A DNA stretch of 46,433 bases from Novosphingobium flavum (GCF_014230315.1 NZ_JACLAW010000019.1:1-46433); one strand, 5' to 3'; shown: positions 14,790-22,978, numbered from the stretch's first letter. The notes: a model not told the origin generated them from the sequence alone. Numbers and translations are program-made.

Positions 14790-15521
14790 ATGGACGCCCC
14801 CGTCCTCCTGGACACCCCCGTCCTCCAGGATACCCTTGTCATCGACAGCGCGACCGAGGCCTGCTCGGTAGCGCTGTTGCGCGGCGGCGCGGCGCTGGCC
14901 GGAGACTGGCGCCTGCTCGGGCGCGGCCATGCCGAACAGCTCGTGCCGATGATCGCCGCCCTTCCCCACCGCGGGCGCGCCGGGCGGATCGCCGTGGCCC
15001 TGGGGCCGGGCAGCTTCACCGGGGTGCGGGTCGGCCTCGCCGCCGCGCGGGCGCTGGCCTTTGCCTGGGGGGCGGAACTGGTCGGCTATCCCACCCTCGC
15101 CCTGATCGCGGCGCAGGCGCGGGCGCAGGTCGGGGCCGTTCCGGTTACCGTGGCGATCACCGGCGGGCACGGCGAATGGTTCGTCGCCGCCTATGACGCG
15201 GCCGGGGGCGAGACCCTGCCGCTCGCCTCGCTCACCCCGGAGCAGGCGGTGCAGCGCGCGGGGAGCGAGGTGATCGCGGGCAACCAGGCCGAGGCGCTGG
15301 TCCAGCGGCGCGGCCACGGCACGGCGCTGGACCTGGCGAGCGATGCGCGCGCCTTCGCCCTGCTGGCGCCCGCCATGCTGACCGCCGAGGTCACCCCGCT
15401 CTATGGCCGCGCGCCCGATGCACGCCTTCCCGGTGGCGATCGGCCCGGCGGTGATCGGCCCAGTGGCGATCGGCCCGGTGGTAATCGGCCCGGCGGGGTG
15501 CTTCCCGCGGGAGCGGCCTGA
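14790..15521 (+). CDS. tsaB: TsaB, tRNA t6A modification protein
   Basis: 243 residues, partner of TsaD and TsaE in making N6-threonylcarbamoyladenosine on ANN-decoding tRNAs. It shows the ASKHA-like opening LVIDSATEACSVAL, GHAEQLVPMI, the conserved ALGPGSFTGVRVGLA and ARALAFAW. The body ends near YGRAPDARLP (about residue 213). A tail of five-residue repeats follows (consensus GGDRP), encoded by four 15-nt tandem units. That tail is not typical of TsaB and looks like replication slippage. The start at 14790 follows the nfuA-like stop by 11 nt. rimI begins 3 nt after its stop. Confidence 0.93.
   Translation: MDAPVLLDTPVLQDTLVIDSATEACSVALLRGGAALAGDWRLLGRGHAEQLVPMIAALPHRGRAGRIAVALGPGSFTGVRVGLAAARALAFAWGAELVGYPTLALIAAQARAQVGAVPVTVAITGGHGEWFVAAYDAAGGETLPLASLTPEQAVQRAGSEVIAGNQAEALVQRRGHGTALDLASDARAFALLAPAMLTAEVTPLYGRAPDARLPGGDRPGGDRPSGDRPGGNRPGGVLPAGAA
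15435..15494 (+). repeat. Four 15-nt tandem units in the 3' end of tsaB
   Basis: The units at 15435, 15450, 15465 and 15480 follow the consensus GGYRATCGGCCCRGY. They are in frame and encode GGDRP-like pentapeptides. A fifth partial unit (GGGG) follows. This minisatellite may vary in copy number between strains. Confidence 0.9.
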
Positions 15522-15524
15522 GCC

Positions 15525-16025
15525 ATGGCCGCCCTGCCCTCGTCCGGCCCGGCCCCGGCCGACGATGTCGACCGGATCATGGCGATCATGAACATCGCCT
15601 TCGATCCCGAATACAACGAGGCCTGGACCCGGCGGCAGATCGAGGATGCGCTGATCATCGGCAATTGCCACTACCTCCTGGCGGGATGCGACGGCGAAGA
15701 TCCCGCGGAGGCCGGCGAAGCCGAGGGCGGGGCGGCAGGTTTCGCCCTGTCGCGCGGCGGTTTCGGTGAAGAAGAACTGCTCCTGTTCGCAGTAGTCCCG
15801 CAATACAGGCACCGCGGAATTGGCCGCCGCCTGCTCGCGCGATTCGCCGAGGCCGCCCGCGGACGGGGCAATCCGCGCCTGCTGCTCGAAATGCGCCGGG
15901 GGAACCCGGCAGAATCGCTCTATCGCGCTTTCGGTTTCGCGCCGATCGGCCTGCGTCCGGCCTATTATCGGCAACCCAACGGAGCGCGAATCGACGCGAT
16001 TACATTCGCTTACGACATGGTTTGA
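15525..16025 (+). CDS. rimI: GNAT N-acetyltransferase, RimI-like
   Basis: 166 residues. The acetyl-CoA loop is in VVPQYRHRGIGRRLLARF (consensus Q/RxxGxG/A), and LLEMRRGNPAESLYRAFGFAPIGLRPAYY is the classical RimI C-terminal part. RimI acetylates the N-terminus of ribosomal protein S18 in E. coli and is often encoded beside tsaB. Residues 61-75 hold an acidic Ala/Gly/Glu insert. The ATG at 15525 is 3 nt past the tsaB stop, so the two are co-translated. Confidence 0.9.
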   Translation: MAALPSSGPAPADDVDRIMAIMNIAFDPEYNEAWTRRQIEDALIIGNCHYLLAGCDGEDPAEAGEAEGGAAGFALSRGGFGEEELLLFAVVPQYRHRGIGRRLLARFAEAARGRGNPRLLLEMRRGNPAESLYRAFGFAPIGLRPAYYRQPNGARIDAITFAYDMV

Positions 16026-16217
16026 CAGACCGCATTACAGTCAACCTGTCCTAAAGGCGCACAAAACTGTGCAACTGCAATACAATTTCGCCATTTTGGC
16101 CTGAATTTTGACTTGTATTCGACACCGCGTAGGAGCAAAGCGGGCACGGATGGACAGAAGGTCGTAATGACTGTCCGCCGCACAAAAAATACGGTCGCAA
16201 ATTACGAGGACACAGCC
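16026..16217 (+). promoter_or_regulatory. AT-richer control region of mucR
   Basis: This 192-bp gap is much richer in A/T than its surroundings, with runs such as CAATACAATTTCGCC and GAATTTTGACTTGTATTC. It holds the palindrome GCACA-AAAC-TGTGC (16059-16072) and a possible -10 TACAAT (16081-16086). MucR/Ros proteins bind such T/A-rich targets with loose sequence specificity and repress their own genes, so autoregulation is likely. The exact start site cannot be fixed. Confidence 0.5.
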
Positions 16218-16667
16218 ATGGATACCCCTCAGAACGATTTGAGCGAAACGCTCATCACCCTTACTTCCGATATCGTTGCCGCTCATGTCAGCAACAACAG
16301 CGTTTCGGTGGGTGATCTTCCGGCCCTGATCACCAACGTCTACACGGCGCTCGCCGGCCTCGGCCAGCAGGCTCCGGTAGCGGAAGCGCCGCCCGAACCG
16401 GCGGTTTCGATCCGCGCCTCGGTGAAGCCCGACCACATCGTCTGCCTGGAAGACGGCAAGAAGCTGAAGATGCTGAAGCGTCACCTGATGACGCACTACA
16501 ACATGACCCCGGAACAGTACCGGGCCCGCTGGAATCTTCCGGCCGACTATCCGATGGTCGCTCCCAACTACGCTGAAAAGCGCCGTGAGCTGGCCAAGAA
16601 GATCGGCCTTGGGCGCAAGCCCGGTGCCAAGCGCGGCCGCCCGGCCAAGGCCAAGGCCTCGGCTTGA
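16218..16667 (+). CDS. mucR: MucR/Ros-family zinc-finger regulator
   Basis: 149 residues. The N-terminal helical part (LSETLITLTSDIVAAHVSNNSV, then DLPALITNVYTAL) is the oligomerisation region. The zinc finger is in CLEDGKKLKMLKRHLMTHYNMTPEQYR, with a typical Cys and two His. A basic tail (GRKPGAKRGRPAKAKA) carries a GRP hook for AT-rich DNA. MucR proteins act like H-NS in alphaproteobacteria, controlling surface polysaccharide, motility and cell-cycle genes. The ATG at 16218 gives the family N-terminus; the frame runs upstream to 16113 without homology. A terminator follows. Confidence 0.95.
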   Translation: MDTPQNDLSETLITLTSDIVAAHVSNNSVSVGDLPALITNVYTALAGLGQQAPVAEAPPEPAVSIRASVKPDHIVCLEDGKKLKMLKRHLMTHYNMTPEQYRARWNLPADYPMVAPNYAEKRRELAKKIGLGRKPGAKRGRPAKAKASA

Positions 16668-16750
16668 GCCCGGCCCGCGCGCGCTGAGCGGGTCACGGGA
16701 CGGGCCGCCGCGCCCGTCCGGTGATAGCCTGCGCGCAGCCATTGCAGAAA

Positions 16751-16786
16751 TGCCTCGCCCGCGTCATATCGGGTGAGGCATTTTTG
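16751..16786 (+). terminator. Rho-independent terminator after mucR
   Basis: TGCCTCGCCCG (16751-16761) pairs with CGGGTGAGGCA (16770-16780), with one G-T wobble. It is followed by TTTTTGTTTT. It separates mucR from fur. Confidence 0.9.
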
Positions 16787-16808
16787 TTTTCAATTTTGCG
16801 GAACAGTC

Positions 16809-17258
16809 GTGCATCAACCGATCGACCTTGAAGCGCTGTGTAACGAACGTGGGCTGCGGATCACCGATCAGCGGCGGGTGATCGCGCGCGTCCTCTCGGA
16901 AAGCGACGACCATCCCGACGTCGACAAGCTGCATGAGCGCGCCGCCGCGATCGATCCGCGCATCTCGATCGCCACGGTCTACCGCACCGTGCGCCTGTTC
17001 GAGGAAGCGGGGATTCTCGACCGTCACGATTTCGGTGACGGCCGCGCCCGGTATGAAGCGACGCCCGAGGCCCATCACGACCACATGATCGACGTCGAAA
17101 CCGGCAAGGTCATCGAATTCGTCGACCCCGAGCTGGAGGCGCTGCAGCGCCAGGTGGCTGAACGACTCGGCTACCGGCTGGTCGATCACCGAATGGAACT
17201 GTTCGGCGTGCGGATCGACCGCGAGGGCGAACCGGCGGCCAAGCCCGGCCGGCGATGA
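16809..17258 (+). CDS. fur: Fur-family metal-responsive regulator
   Basis: 149 residues from a GTG at 16809 (HQPIDLEALCNERGLR). The DNA-binding half has GLRITDQRRVIARVL and RISIATVYRTVRLFEEAGIL. The metal-binding half has EAHHDHMIDVETGKVIEF. The C-terminal CxxC pairs of E. coli Fur are missing, as in most alphaproteobacterial Fur/Mur proteins. The in-frame GTG at 16773 lies within the mucR terminator arm and is rejected. The ribosome-binding site is weak (GCGGAAC). Its stop overlaps the plsC-like ATG by 4 nt (ATGA), so the two are translationally coupled. Whether it senses iron or manganese cannot be read. Confidence 0.92.
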   Translation: MHQPIDLEALCNERGLRITDQRRVIARVLSESDDHPDVDKLHERAAAIDPRISIATVYRTVRLFEEAGILDRHDFGDGRARYEATPEAHHDHMIDVETGKVIEFVDPELEALQRQVAERLGYRLVDHRMELFGVRIDREGEPAAKPGRR

Positions 17259-18112
17259 CCGCTGCGGGCGCGTCCGGCGCCCACCGTGTGAGCCTGACCG
17301 GCAAATTGCGCGCGGGCGTGCGGCTCCTTGCCATCTTTGCCAGCCTCGCCCTTGCCCTGCCGCTCCATTTCCTGGCGCGGCTGTTCACCCGCCATTCGCC
17401 GTTTCCGCGCCTGTTCCTTGCGCTTTTCGCGCGGCTGGCCGGGGTGCGGATCAGCCATGTCGGCACACCGCTGGCGCGGCAGGCCTTTTACGTCGCCAAC
17501 CATGTCTCGTGGCTCGACATTCCGGCGCTGGCCGGGGCGAGCGGCACGGCTTTCGTGGCCAAGGCCGAGGTGGCGAAATACCCGCTGATCGGCTGGCTCT
17601 GCCGCCTGCACCACACGGTCTTCGTCCGGCGCGAGGCGCGGCTCGACATCGCCGCCCAGATCAATGCGCTGGAAGAAGCCTTGGCCGATGCCCCGGCGAT
17701 CGCGGTCTTTCCCGAGGGGACGACGACCGACGGGCTCTCGCTGCTGCCCTTCAAGAGCGCCATGCTGAAAGTGCTGGAGCCGCCGCCGCCGGGCATTCTC
17801 GTCCAGCCGGTGCTGCTCGACTATGGCCCGCTCGCCCCGTTCATCGGCTGGGTGGGTGATGAGGCCGGGCTCGACAACGCGCTAAAGATCCTCGGCCGGC
17901 CCGGCTCCTTCCCGCTCAAGGTCCATTTCCTCGAGCCCTTTTCGCCCGAGCAGTTCCCCGGCCGCAAGGCGATCGCCGCCGAAGCCCGCGCCCGCATCGC
18001 CGCCGCGCTCGAGGAGAGCCTCGGCGCGCCGACGCGGCCCTTCGCGCTCGACGTGGCCGCCGTGCGCTATGTCGCGCCGGGCGGGGAGGCGCACGACAGG
18101 GCGGATGGGTGA
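17255..18112 (+). CDS. plsC: 1-acyl-glycerol-3-phosphate acyltransferase (PlsC-like)
   Basis: 285 residues. An N-terminal membrane segment (LLAIFASLALALPLHFL) anchors it. The acyltransferase signature is visible as NHVSWLD (the HX4D motif) and FPEGTTTDG, with FVAKAEVAKYPLIGWL between. It adds an acyl chain to lysophosphatidate, or acts on another lysolipid. The ATG overlaps the fur stop. The next conserved gene of this syntenic group, miaB, begins only after an AT-richer insert. Confidence 0.9.
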   Translation: MTAAGASGAHRVSLTGKLRAGVRLLAIFASLALALPLHFLARLFTRHSPFPRLFLALFARLAGVRISHVGTPLARQAFYVANHVSWLDIPALAGASGTAFVAKAEVAKYPLIGWLCRLHHTVFVRREARLDIAAQINALEEALADAPAIAVFPEGTTTDGLSLLPFKSAMLKVLEPPPPGILVQPVLLDYGPLAPFIGWVGDEAGLDNALKILGRPGSFPLKVHFLEPFSPEQFPGRKAIAAEARARIAAALEESLGAPTRPFALDVAAVRYVAPGGEAHDRADG

Positions 18113-18238
18113 TCCTCCCCGGCGCGGGGCGGCATCATTTTGCGCACTGAACGAAGGGCGGCTTGGCGCAGATCGCTCGGGTTCTCGAATGGCGGGATTG
18201 TTGGGGTAATTGCCCCGACCGATTTCGGCAATTAATCG

Positions 18239-18718
18239 TCAATTGGACGAAATATCGCGTAACAACCTTCTCGCCGCAATGATTTTTAAACCGGACAACA
18301 TGATCAGAAACCCAAACAATATGATAATGGCTGCGAGGGATAAAGATACTAATCCTACTTTTTCAAGCATATGACCTGATACTACGATGGGGAGCGGTAG
18401 AGCAGAGCAAGATAACAACAATCCTCCTCCGATATAGAACGATGGCTCTCGGCTTGTGATCTTCTGAAGACGAGGAATATAAGCTGAAACAACCTGAAAC
18501 AAGCCGCCGGGTAAAATCTCCCCCACCGCAATGATCGATTCGTCGTTCCAAAAGGGAGCAGGTTCCGGGGCCATGCCCCAGTCTAGCCCCCCGATTTCAT
18601 ATTCTGCGGGAAATCCGTTCAACTTGAACTGCGCGATTGAGACCCGCGCACCTCTGCCGCGAGGTCTGGCAACCGATCTGAGTTGCGAAACTGGGCCACG
18701 CCGTACTTCAAGAGCCAT
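18239..18718 (-). CDS. Unrecognised protein with two C-terminal membrane helices
   Basis: 159 residues. The soluble first part includes FPAEYEIGGLDWG and PFWNDESIIAVGEILPGG. It is followed by two hydrophobic segments, YIGGGLLLSCSALPLPIVV and VSLSLAAIIILFGFLIMLSG, and a basic tail. The codon use and local base composition are clearly AT-richer than the flanking genes. It is on the opposite strand, between plsC and miaB, which are usually neighbours in sphingomonads. That suggests acquired DNA. No strong Shine-Dalgarno precedes the ATG. No family is recognised. It could also be a decaying gene. Confidence 0.6.
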   Translation of the reverse strand: MALEVRRGPVSQLRSVARPRGRGARVSIAQFKLNGFPAEYEIGGLDWGMAPEPAPFWNDESIIAVGEILPGGLFQVVSAYIPRLQKITSREPSFYIGGGLLLSCSALPLPIVVSGHMLEKVGLVSLSLAAIIILFGFLIMLSGLKIIAARRLLRDISSN

Positions 18719-18998
18719 CGGAAACCCCAGAATTCTTGCTCGACGCTTGAATAATTCCGAAGATATAATTAATAATTAATCACTTCAGGCATGTTCATGC
18801 GACGCTTCAGGTGCCTTGGAGCGCTCTCACATGTGATACGTACAATGGAGATTGAAGCAGGACGCCCGCAATGCCAGCGCATCCGGACAGTCCGCTTTGG
18901 AACCCGGCCCCCTGACGCCCGGCGCCTCCACCGGCCCGCAATCGCCGCCTGCCGCAGCCCCCTTCAAAACCCGGCGCTTTTCGCCTATGGGCCGCGCC
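18719..18998. other. Intergenic spacer before miaB
   Basis: About 280 bp. The first third is AT-rich (TTAATTATTAATTATATC on the minus strand) and could hold the promoter of the gene at 18239-18718. The rest grades back to high GC and is an open reading frame upstream of miaB, without homology to MiaB. No RNA gene or convincing promoter for miaB is seen. Confidence 0.4.
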
Positions 18999-20336
18999 AT
19001 GCCTTCCACCACTGCCCCCAGGACCTACCGGGTCAAGAGCTTCGGCTGCCAGATGAACGTCTATGACGGCGAGCGCATGGCCGAGCTGCTCGGCAGCCAG
19101 GGTATCGCCCCGGCGGCAGAAGGCGAGGACGCCGACCTTGTCGTGCTCAACACCTGCCACATCCGCGAGAAGGCGGCCGAGAAGGTCTATTCCGACATCG
19201 GCCGAATCGTGAAGGATTGGGGCCGCGATGACGGCTCCAGTCCGCTGATCGCGGTGGCCGGCTGCGTCGCCCAGGCCGAGGGCGAGGAAATCATGGCCCG
19301 CGCGCCCGCCGTGAAGATGGTGGTCGGCCCGCAGGCCTATCACCGCCTGCCCGAGATGATCGCCGAAGCCGTCGCCGGGCGACGCGCGGTCGATACCGAC
19401 ATGCCGGCCCAGACCAAGTTCGGCGCGCTCCCGGCGCGGCGCAAGGTGGGGCCGAGCGCTTTTCTCACCGTGCAGGAAGGGTGCGACAAGTTCTGCACCT
19501 ATTGCGTCGTGCCCTATACGCGCGGCGCGGAAATCTCCCGCCCCTACGCCGACCTGATCGCCGAGGCCGAGCGGCTGGTCGAGGCCGGCGCGCGCGAGCT
19601 GACCCTGCTGGGCCAGAACGTCAACGCGTGGAGCGGCGAGGACGGCAAGGGCCGCGCCGTCGGGCTTGACGGGCTGATCCGCGCGCTCGCCGAAATGCCG
19701 GCGCTGGCCCGCATCCGCTATACCACCAGCCATCCCAACGACATGACCGGCGGCCTGATCGCGGCCCATGCCGAGGTGGAGAAGCTGATGCCCTTCCTCC
19801 ACCTGCCAGTGCAGTCGGGCAGCGACCGGGTGCTGAGGACGATGAACCGCTCGCACACCAGCGCCTCCTACCTCGCGATCCTCGACAAGGTGCGCGCGGT
19901 GCGGCCGGACATCGCGCTCTCGGGCGATTTCATCGTCGGCTTCCCCGGCGAGACCGAGGCGGAATTTGCCGAAACGCTGCGGCTGGTCGAGCAGGTCGGC
20001 TATGCCCAGTGCTTCAGCTTCAAGTATTCGCCGCGCCCCGGCACCCCGGCCGCGACAATGGACGGGCAGATCGCGCCGGAGGTGATGGACGAGCGCCTGC
20101 AGCGCCTGCAGGCCGCACTCAACGCCAGCCAGCACGCCTTCAACCAGGCCTCGGTTGGCAAGCGCTGCACGGTGCTGGTCGAGCGCAAGGGCAAGCTGGA
20201 GGGGCAGTGGCTCGGCAAGTCGCCGTGGCTGCAATCGGTCCACTTCACGGGCGAGGCGGCGATCGGCGATCTGGTCGAGGTCGAGGTGACGATGGGCGGG
20301 CCCAATTCGCTGGGCGGGCAGCTGATTTTGGCCTGA
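18999..20336 (+). CDS. miaB: MiaB, tRNA-2-methylthio-N6-dimethylallyladenosine synthase
   Basis: 445 residues. A radical-SAM methylthiotransferase that converts i6A37 to ms2i6A37 in tRNAs reading UNN codons. The N-terminal UPF0004 domain carries C17 (SFGCQMNVYD), C53 (LNTCHIRE) and C89 (VAGCVAQ) for the auxiliary cluster. The radical-SAM triad is C162, C166, C169 (EGCDKFCTYCVVPY). A TRAM domain closes the protein. The ATG at 18999 fits the family; one at 18987 would add four residues, and the frame runs to 18852. Neither has a good Shine-Dalgarno. phoH, its usual neighbour, lies 1.5 kb on, beyond a two-gene insert. Confidence 0.95.
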   Translation: MPSTTAPRTYRVKSFGCQMNVYDGERMAELLGSQGIAPAAEGEDADLVVLNTCHIREKAAEKVYSDIGRIVKDWGRDDGSSPLIAVAGCVAQAEGEEIMARAPAVKMVVGPQAYHRLPEMIAEAVAGRRAVDTDMPAQTKFGALPARRKVGPSAFLTVQEGCDKFCTYCVVPYTRGAEISRPYADLIAEAERLVEAGARELTLLGQNVNAWSGEDGKGRAVGLDGLIRALAEMPALARIRYTTSHPNDMTGGLIAAHAEVEKLMPFLHLPVQSGSDRVLRTMNRSHTSASYLAILDKVRAVRPDIALSGDFIVGFPGETEAEFAETLRLVEQVGYAQCFSFKYSPRPGTPAATMDGQIAPEVMDERLQRLQAALNASQHAFNQASVGKRCTVLVERKGKLEGQWLGKSPWLQSVHFTGEAAIGDLVEVEVTMGGPNSLGGQLILA

Positions 20337-20499
20337 CCGCGCGGAGCGGGCGAGGCGGCCCGTCGCCGATCAGTCTCTTTTCACCACTAGAATTCTCCAT
20401 TCATCCTGCGGGCGGAACGGCCGGACAGATTTGGCGTTGTCGGAGCAAGGCCGCTGGGCTTCGTCCGCGTTCGCTAAGGGTCCGCAAAGGAGAATTAAA

Positions 20500-20808
20500 A
20501 TGTCCCCCATCCTTTCCAAGATTGCCGCGTCCGGCATGATCGTCGCCGCCACGGCGGGCCTCGGCGGCTGCGCCACCAAGGGCTTCGTGCGCGAACAGAT
20601 CGCGGCGGTGAACGCCCGCATCGACGGGGTTGAATCGAAGCTCGCCGCGACCGACGCCACGGCCAACAAGGCCGCTGCCGACGCCCAGGCCGCCGGCAGC
20701 GCCGCCCAGGCCAACGGCCAGCGCATCGATCAGCTGAACGGCCGCGTCGATGGCCTCGAACAGCGCGTTCAGGTGATCGAGAGCCGCCCGAAGAAGGCAC
20801 GCAACTGA
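20500..20808 (+). CDS. Small Lpp-like coiled-coil lipoprotein
   Basis: 102 residues. A signal peptide ends in the lipobox LGGC, with the lipid-bearing cysteine at C24, leaving a mature chain of about 79 residues. The rest is an Ala-rich heptad-like helix (REQIAAVNARIDGVESKLAA, then QRIDQLNGRVDGLEQRVQVI), as in a trimeric Lpp-type coiled coil. The tail is SRPKKARN. Unlike E. coli Lpp the chain does not end in Lys, although two Lys lie just before. AAAGGAG at 20486-20492 is a strong start signal. It is followed by an L,D-transpeptidase gene, which supports an envelope role. Confidence 0.88.
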   Translation: MSPILSKIAASGMIVAATAGLGGCATKGFVREQIAAVNARIDGVESKLAATDATANKAAADAQAAGSAAQANGQRIDQLNGRVDGLEQRVQVIESRPKKARN

Positions 20809-20831
20809 TCACGGCCGATTGATCATTGCCG

Positions 20832-20851
20832 GGGCCGGTGCGAACCGGCCC
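20832..20851 (+). terminator. Hairpin after the lipoprotein gene
   Basis: GGGCCGGT (20832-20839) and ACCGGCCC (20844-20851) form a perfect 8-bp stem with a stable GCGA tetraloop. No T-run follows. It may stabilise the abundant lipoprotein mRNA or terminate it partly. Confidence 0.5.
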
Positions 20852-20920
20852 GCTCATCGCAATTAGCCGGGTCGGCGCCGCTTCTGGCGCCGGCCGGACC
20901 AGTCGAGTAACGTCGCGCCG

Positions 20921-21730
20921 ATGATGAAAGCCTGTCTTGTTCTGGCCGGTCTAGCCATGACCCTTAGCGCCCCGGCCCTTGGCGCAGAACAGGCCCAGTC
21001 CGCGGCGCCGACCAAGGCGGCACGCAGCGCCAAGGCCCGCAAGGGGGGGACAACCTTGGCGCCGCAAGCTGCCCCGGCCCCGGTCCCGCCTCCGACGGAA
21101 TATTCGGGCGAAGCCGCACGGGTCGCCGGCTGGGTGGCGGCGACCGGGGACAACAGCGGCCTCCCCTATGCCATCGTCGACAAGAAGTCGGCCCGCGTCT
21201 TCCTGTTCAGCGCCTCGGGCGAGCGGCTGGCCGATGCGCCGGTGCTGATCGGCATGATGACGGGCGACGATGCCACCGCGGGCGTGGGCGACAAGCCGCT
21301 GGCCGAGATCGGCCCGGCCGAGAAGACGACGCCTGCTGGGCGCTTCCTCGCCAAATTCGGCATCGCCGCCGGGAACACCCGGGTCCTGTGGGTCGATTTC
21401 GCCACCTCGGTCGCGCTGCATCCGATCCCGCCGGCCAACAAGGAACACCGCGCCGCGCGAATGCTCTCGCCGACCATCGACGACAACCGCATCACCTATG
21501 GCTGCATCAACGTGCCCAAGGCGTTCTACGCCGCGATCGGCCCGCTGTTCAAAAAGAACGGCGGCTACGTCTATGTCCTGCCCGACGAGAAAAGCCTTGA
21601 GCAGGTCTTCCCGCTGATCGCGATGTACACGGCCCGCGCCCCCGCCTTGGCGCAAACGGTCACGCCGGGCGAGGCAATCGCCGCCGCGACCAAGGCAGCC
21701 AGCCCGGCCGCGCCGCCCACCGCGCGATAG
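20921..21730 (+). CDS. L,D-transpeptidase (YkuD) family protein, exported
   Basis: 269 residues. The signal peptide is MMKACLVLAGLAMTLSAPALGA. A basic, Pro-rich linker (to about 60) is followed by the YkuD domain. Candidate catalytic residues are H167 (VALHPIP) and C195 (ITYGCINVP), close to the canonical HGT...S.GC.R pattern, though the Arg after the Cys region is Asn. L,D-transpeptidases make 3-3 cross-links in peptidoglycan or attach outer-membrane proteins to it. The lipoprotein gene just upstream is a possible partner or substrate. An ATG at 20924 is an equal start candidate. Confidence 0.85.
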   Translation: MMKACLVLAGLAMTLSAPALGAEQAQSAAPTKAARSAKARKGGTTLAPQAAPAPVPPPTEYSGEAARVAGWVAATGDNSGLPYAIVDKKSARVFLFSASGERLADAPVLIGMMTGDDATAGVGDKPLAEIGPAEKTTPAGRFLAKFGIAAGNTRVLWVDFATSVALHPIPPANKEHRAARMLSPTIDDNRITYGCINVPKAFYAAIGPLFKKNGGYVYVLPDEKSLEQVFPLIAMYTARAPALAQTVTPGEAIAAATKAASPAAPPTAR

Positions 21731-21838
21731 CTGGGGACAATTTGCACATCCCGCCTCAGAGGCGATTGCACTGCGCCGAGCGCCGCCTATCTTCGATGAT
21801 AGAGCGGACGGCGTCCCGCCTCCGCCGGAAAGGAGCGC

Positions 21839-22876
21839 ATGGCACGCAAACCTGCACGCGCCTATGACGAAATGGCGCATCCGTGGTCGTCCGAAGTCAA
21901 GCGGGAGCCTTCCCGCAAAGCCCGGGCGGAACTGGAATTCGAAGAGCCGGCCGTTCTCGGCGCTCTTTTCGGACAGTTCGATTCCAACCTCGTGCTGCTG
22001 GAGAACCGCCTCGGCGTCTATATCGCCGCCCGCGGGAACCGGATACAGATCGAGGGTGGGGAAGATGCGGTCGGCAGGGCGCGCGACGTTCTCAAGGGCA
22101 TGCATCAGCGGCTGCTGAGCGGGCAGGAAATCGATGCCGGCGCGGTCGAATCGCTGATCGCCATGTCGAACGAACCGACGCTCGAGGGGATCATCACCGG
22201 CACCGACCAGGGCCCGCCGATCATGATCCGCACCCGGCGCAAGACCATCGTCCCGCGCTCGGCCACCCAGATCGAATACATGCGCTGCCTCGCCAAGGAC
22301 GACGTGATCTTCGCGCTCGGCCCGGCCGGCACCGGCAAGACCTATGTCGCCGTGGCCCAGGCCGTCTCGCAATTGATGAACGGCTCGGTCCAGCGCCTGA
22401 TCCTCTCGCGCCCGGCGGTCGAGGCCGGAGAGAAGCTGGGCTTCCTGCCAGGCGACATGAAGGACAAGGTCGATCCGTACCTGCGCCCGCTCTACGATGC
22501 GCTGTACGACTGCATGCCGCCCGAGCAGGTCGAACGCCGCCTTGCCAGCGGCGAGATCGAGGTTGCCCCGATCGCCTTCATGCGCGGCCGGACCCTGGCC
22601 GATGCCTTCGTCATCCTCGACGAGGCGCAGAACACCACGCCCGCGCAGATGAAGATGTTCCTCACCCGCTTCGGCCAGAACAGCCGGATGGTGGTCTGCG
22701 GCGACCCGCGGCAGGTCGACATTCCGGGCGGCGACCAGTTCAGCGGCCTGGCCGACGCGGTCCGCCGCCTCGAAGGGGTCGACGGGATCTCGGTGGTCCG
22801 CTTCGGCGCGGCGGACGTCGTCCGCCACCCGATCGTCGGCCGGATCGTCGAGGCCTATGAGGGCAAGGACGCCTGA
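21839..22876 (+). CDS. phoH: PhoH-like ATPase
   Basis: 345 residues. An N-terminal KH-like part (NRIQIEGGEDAVGRARDVL) precedes a P-loop domain with Walker A GPAGTGKT and Walker B AFVILDEAQN, then SRMVVCGDPRQVDIP. PhoH/YbeZ proteins work with YbeY and MiaB-linked genes in ribosome and RNA quality control, and its gene sits two genes after miaB and before ybeY. AAAGGAG lies ahead of the ATG at 21839. The gap to ybeY is filled with palindromes. Confidence 0.95.
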   Translation: MARKPARAYDEMAHPWSSEVKREPSRKARAELEFEEPAVLGALFGQFDSNLVLLENRLGVYIAARGNRIQIEGGEDAVGRARDVLKGMHQRLLSGQEIDAGAVESLIAMSNEPTLEGIITGTDQGPPIMIRTRRKTIVPRSATQIEYMRCLAKDDVIFALGPAGTGKTYVAVAQAVSQLMNGSVQRLILSRPAVEAGEKLGFLPGDMKDKVDPYLRPLYDALYDCMPPEQVERRLASGEIEVAPIAFMRGRTLADAFVILDEAQNTTPAQMKMFLTRFGQNSRMVVCGDPRQVDIPGGDQFSGLADAVRRLEGVDGISVVRFGAADVVRHPIVGRIVEAYEGKDA

Positions 22877-22891
22877 AGCGAGGTAGCAAGG

Positions 22892-22978
22892 CCCACCCCG
22901 CCCCCTGCCGCTTGCGGGAGGGGGCGGGGTGGGACCTTCGACGCGAAAAAGAAATGCATATCCCCCGCTTTCGCGGGG
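22892..22978. repeat. Two extragenic palindromes between phoH and ybeY
   Basis: The first (22892-22933) has 20-nt arms with one mismatch around TT; the outer arms CCCACCCCGCCCCCT/AGGGGGCGGGGTGGG are perfect. The second (22963-22978) is CCCCGC-TTTC-GCGGGG followed by ATGACGGG. Both resemble the palindromes at 871-959 and look like dispersed REP-like elements. They separate genes expected to be one operon. Confidence 0.75.

Noticed and set aside
15435..15494. Frameshift at the end of tsaB
   Set aside because: The units are 15 nt, so the frame is kept, and rimI starts in its proper place just after the stop.
16773..16808. Upstream GTG start for fur
   Set aside because: It lies within the arm of the mucR terminator and adds residues absent from the family.
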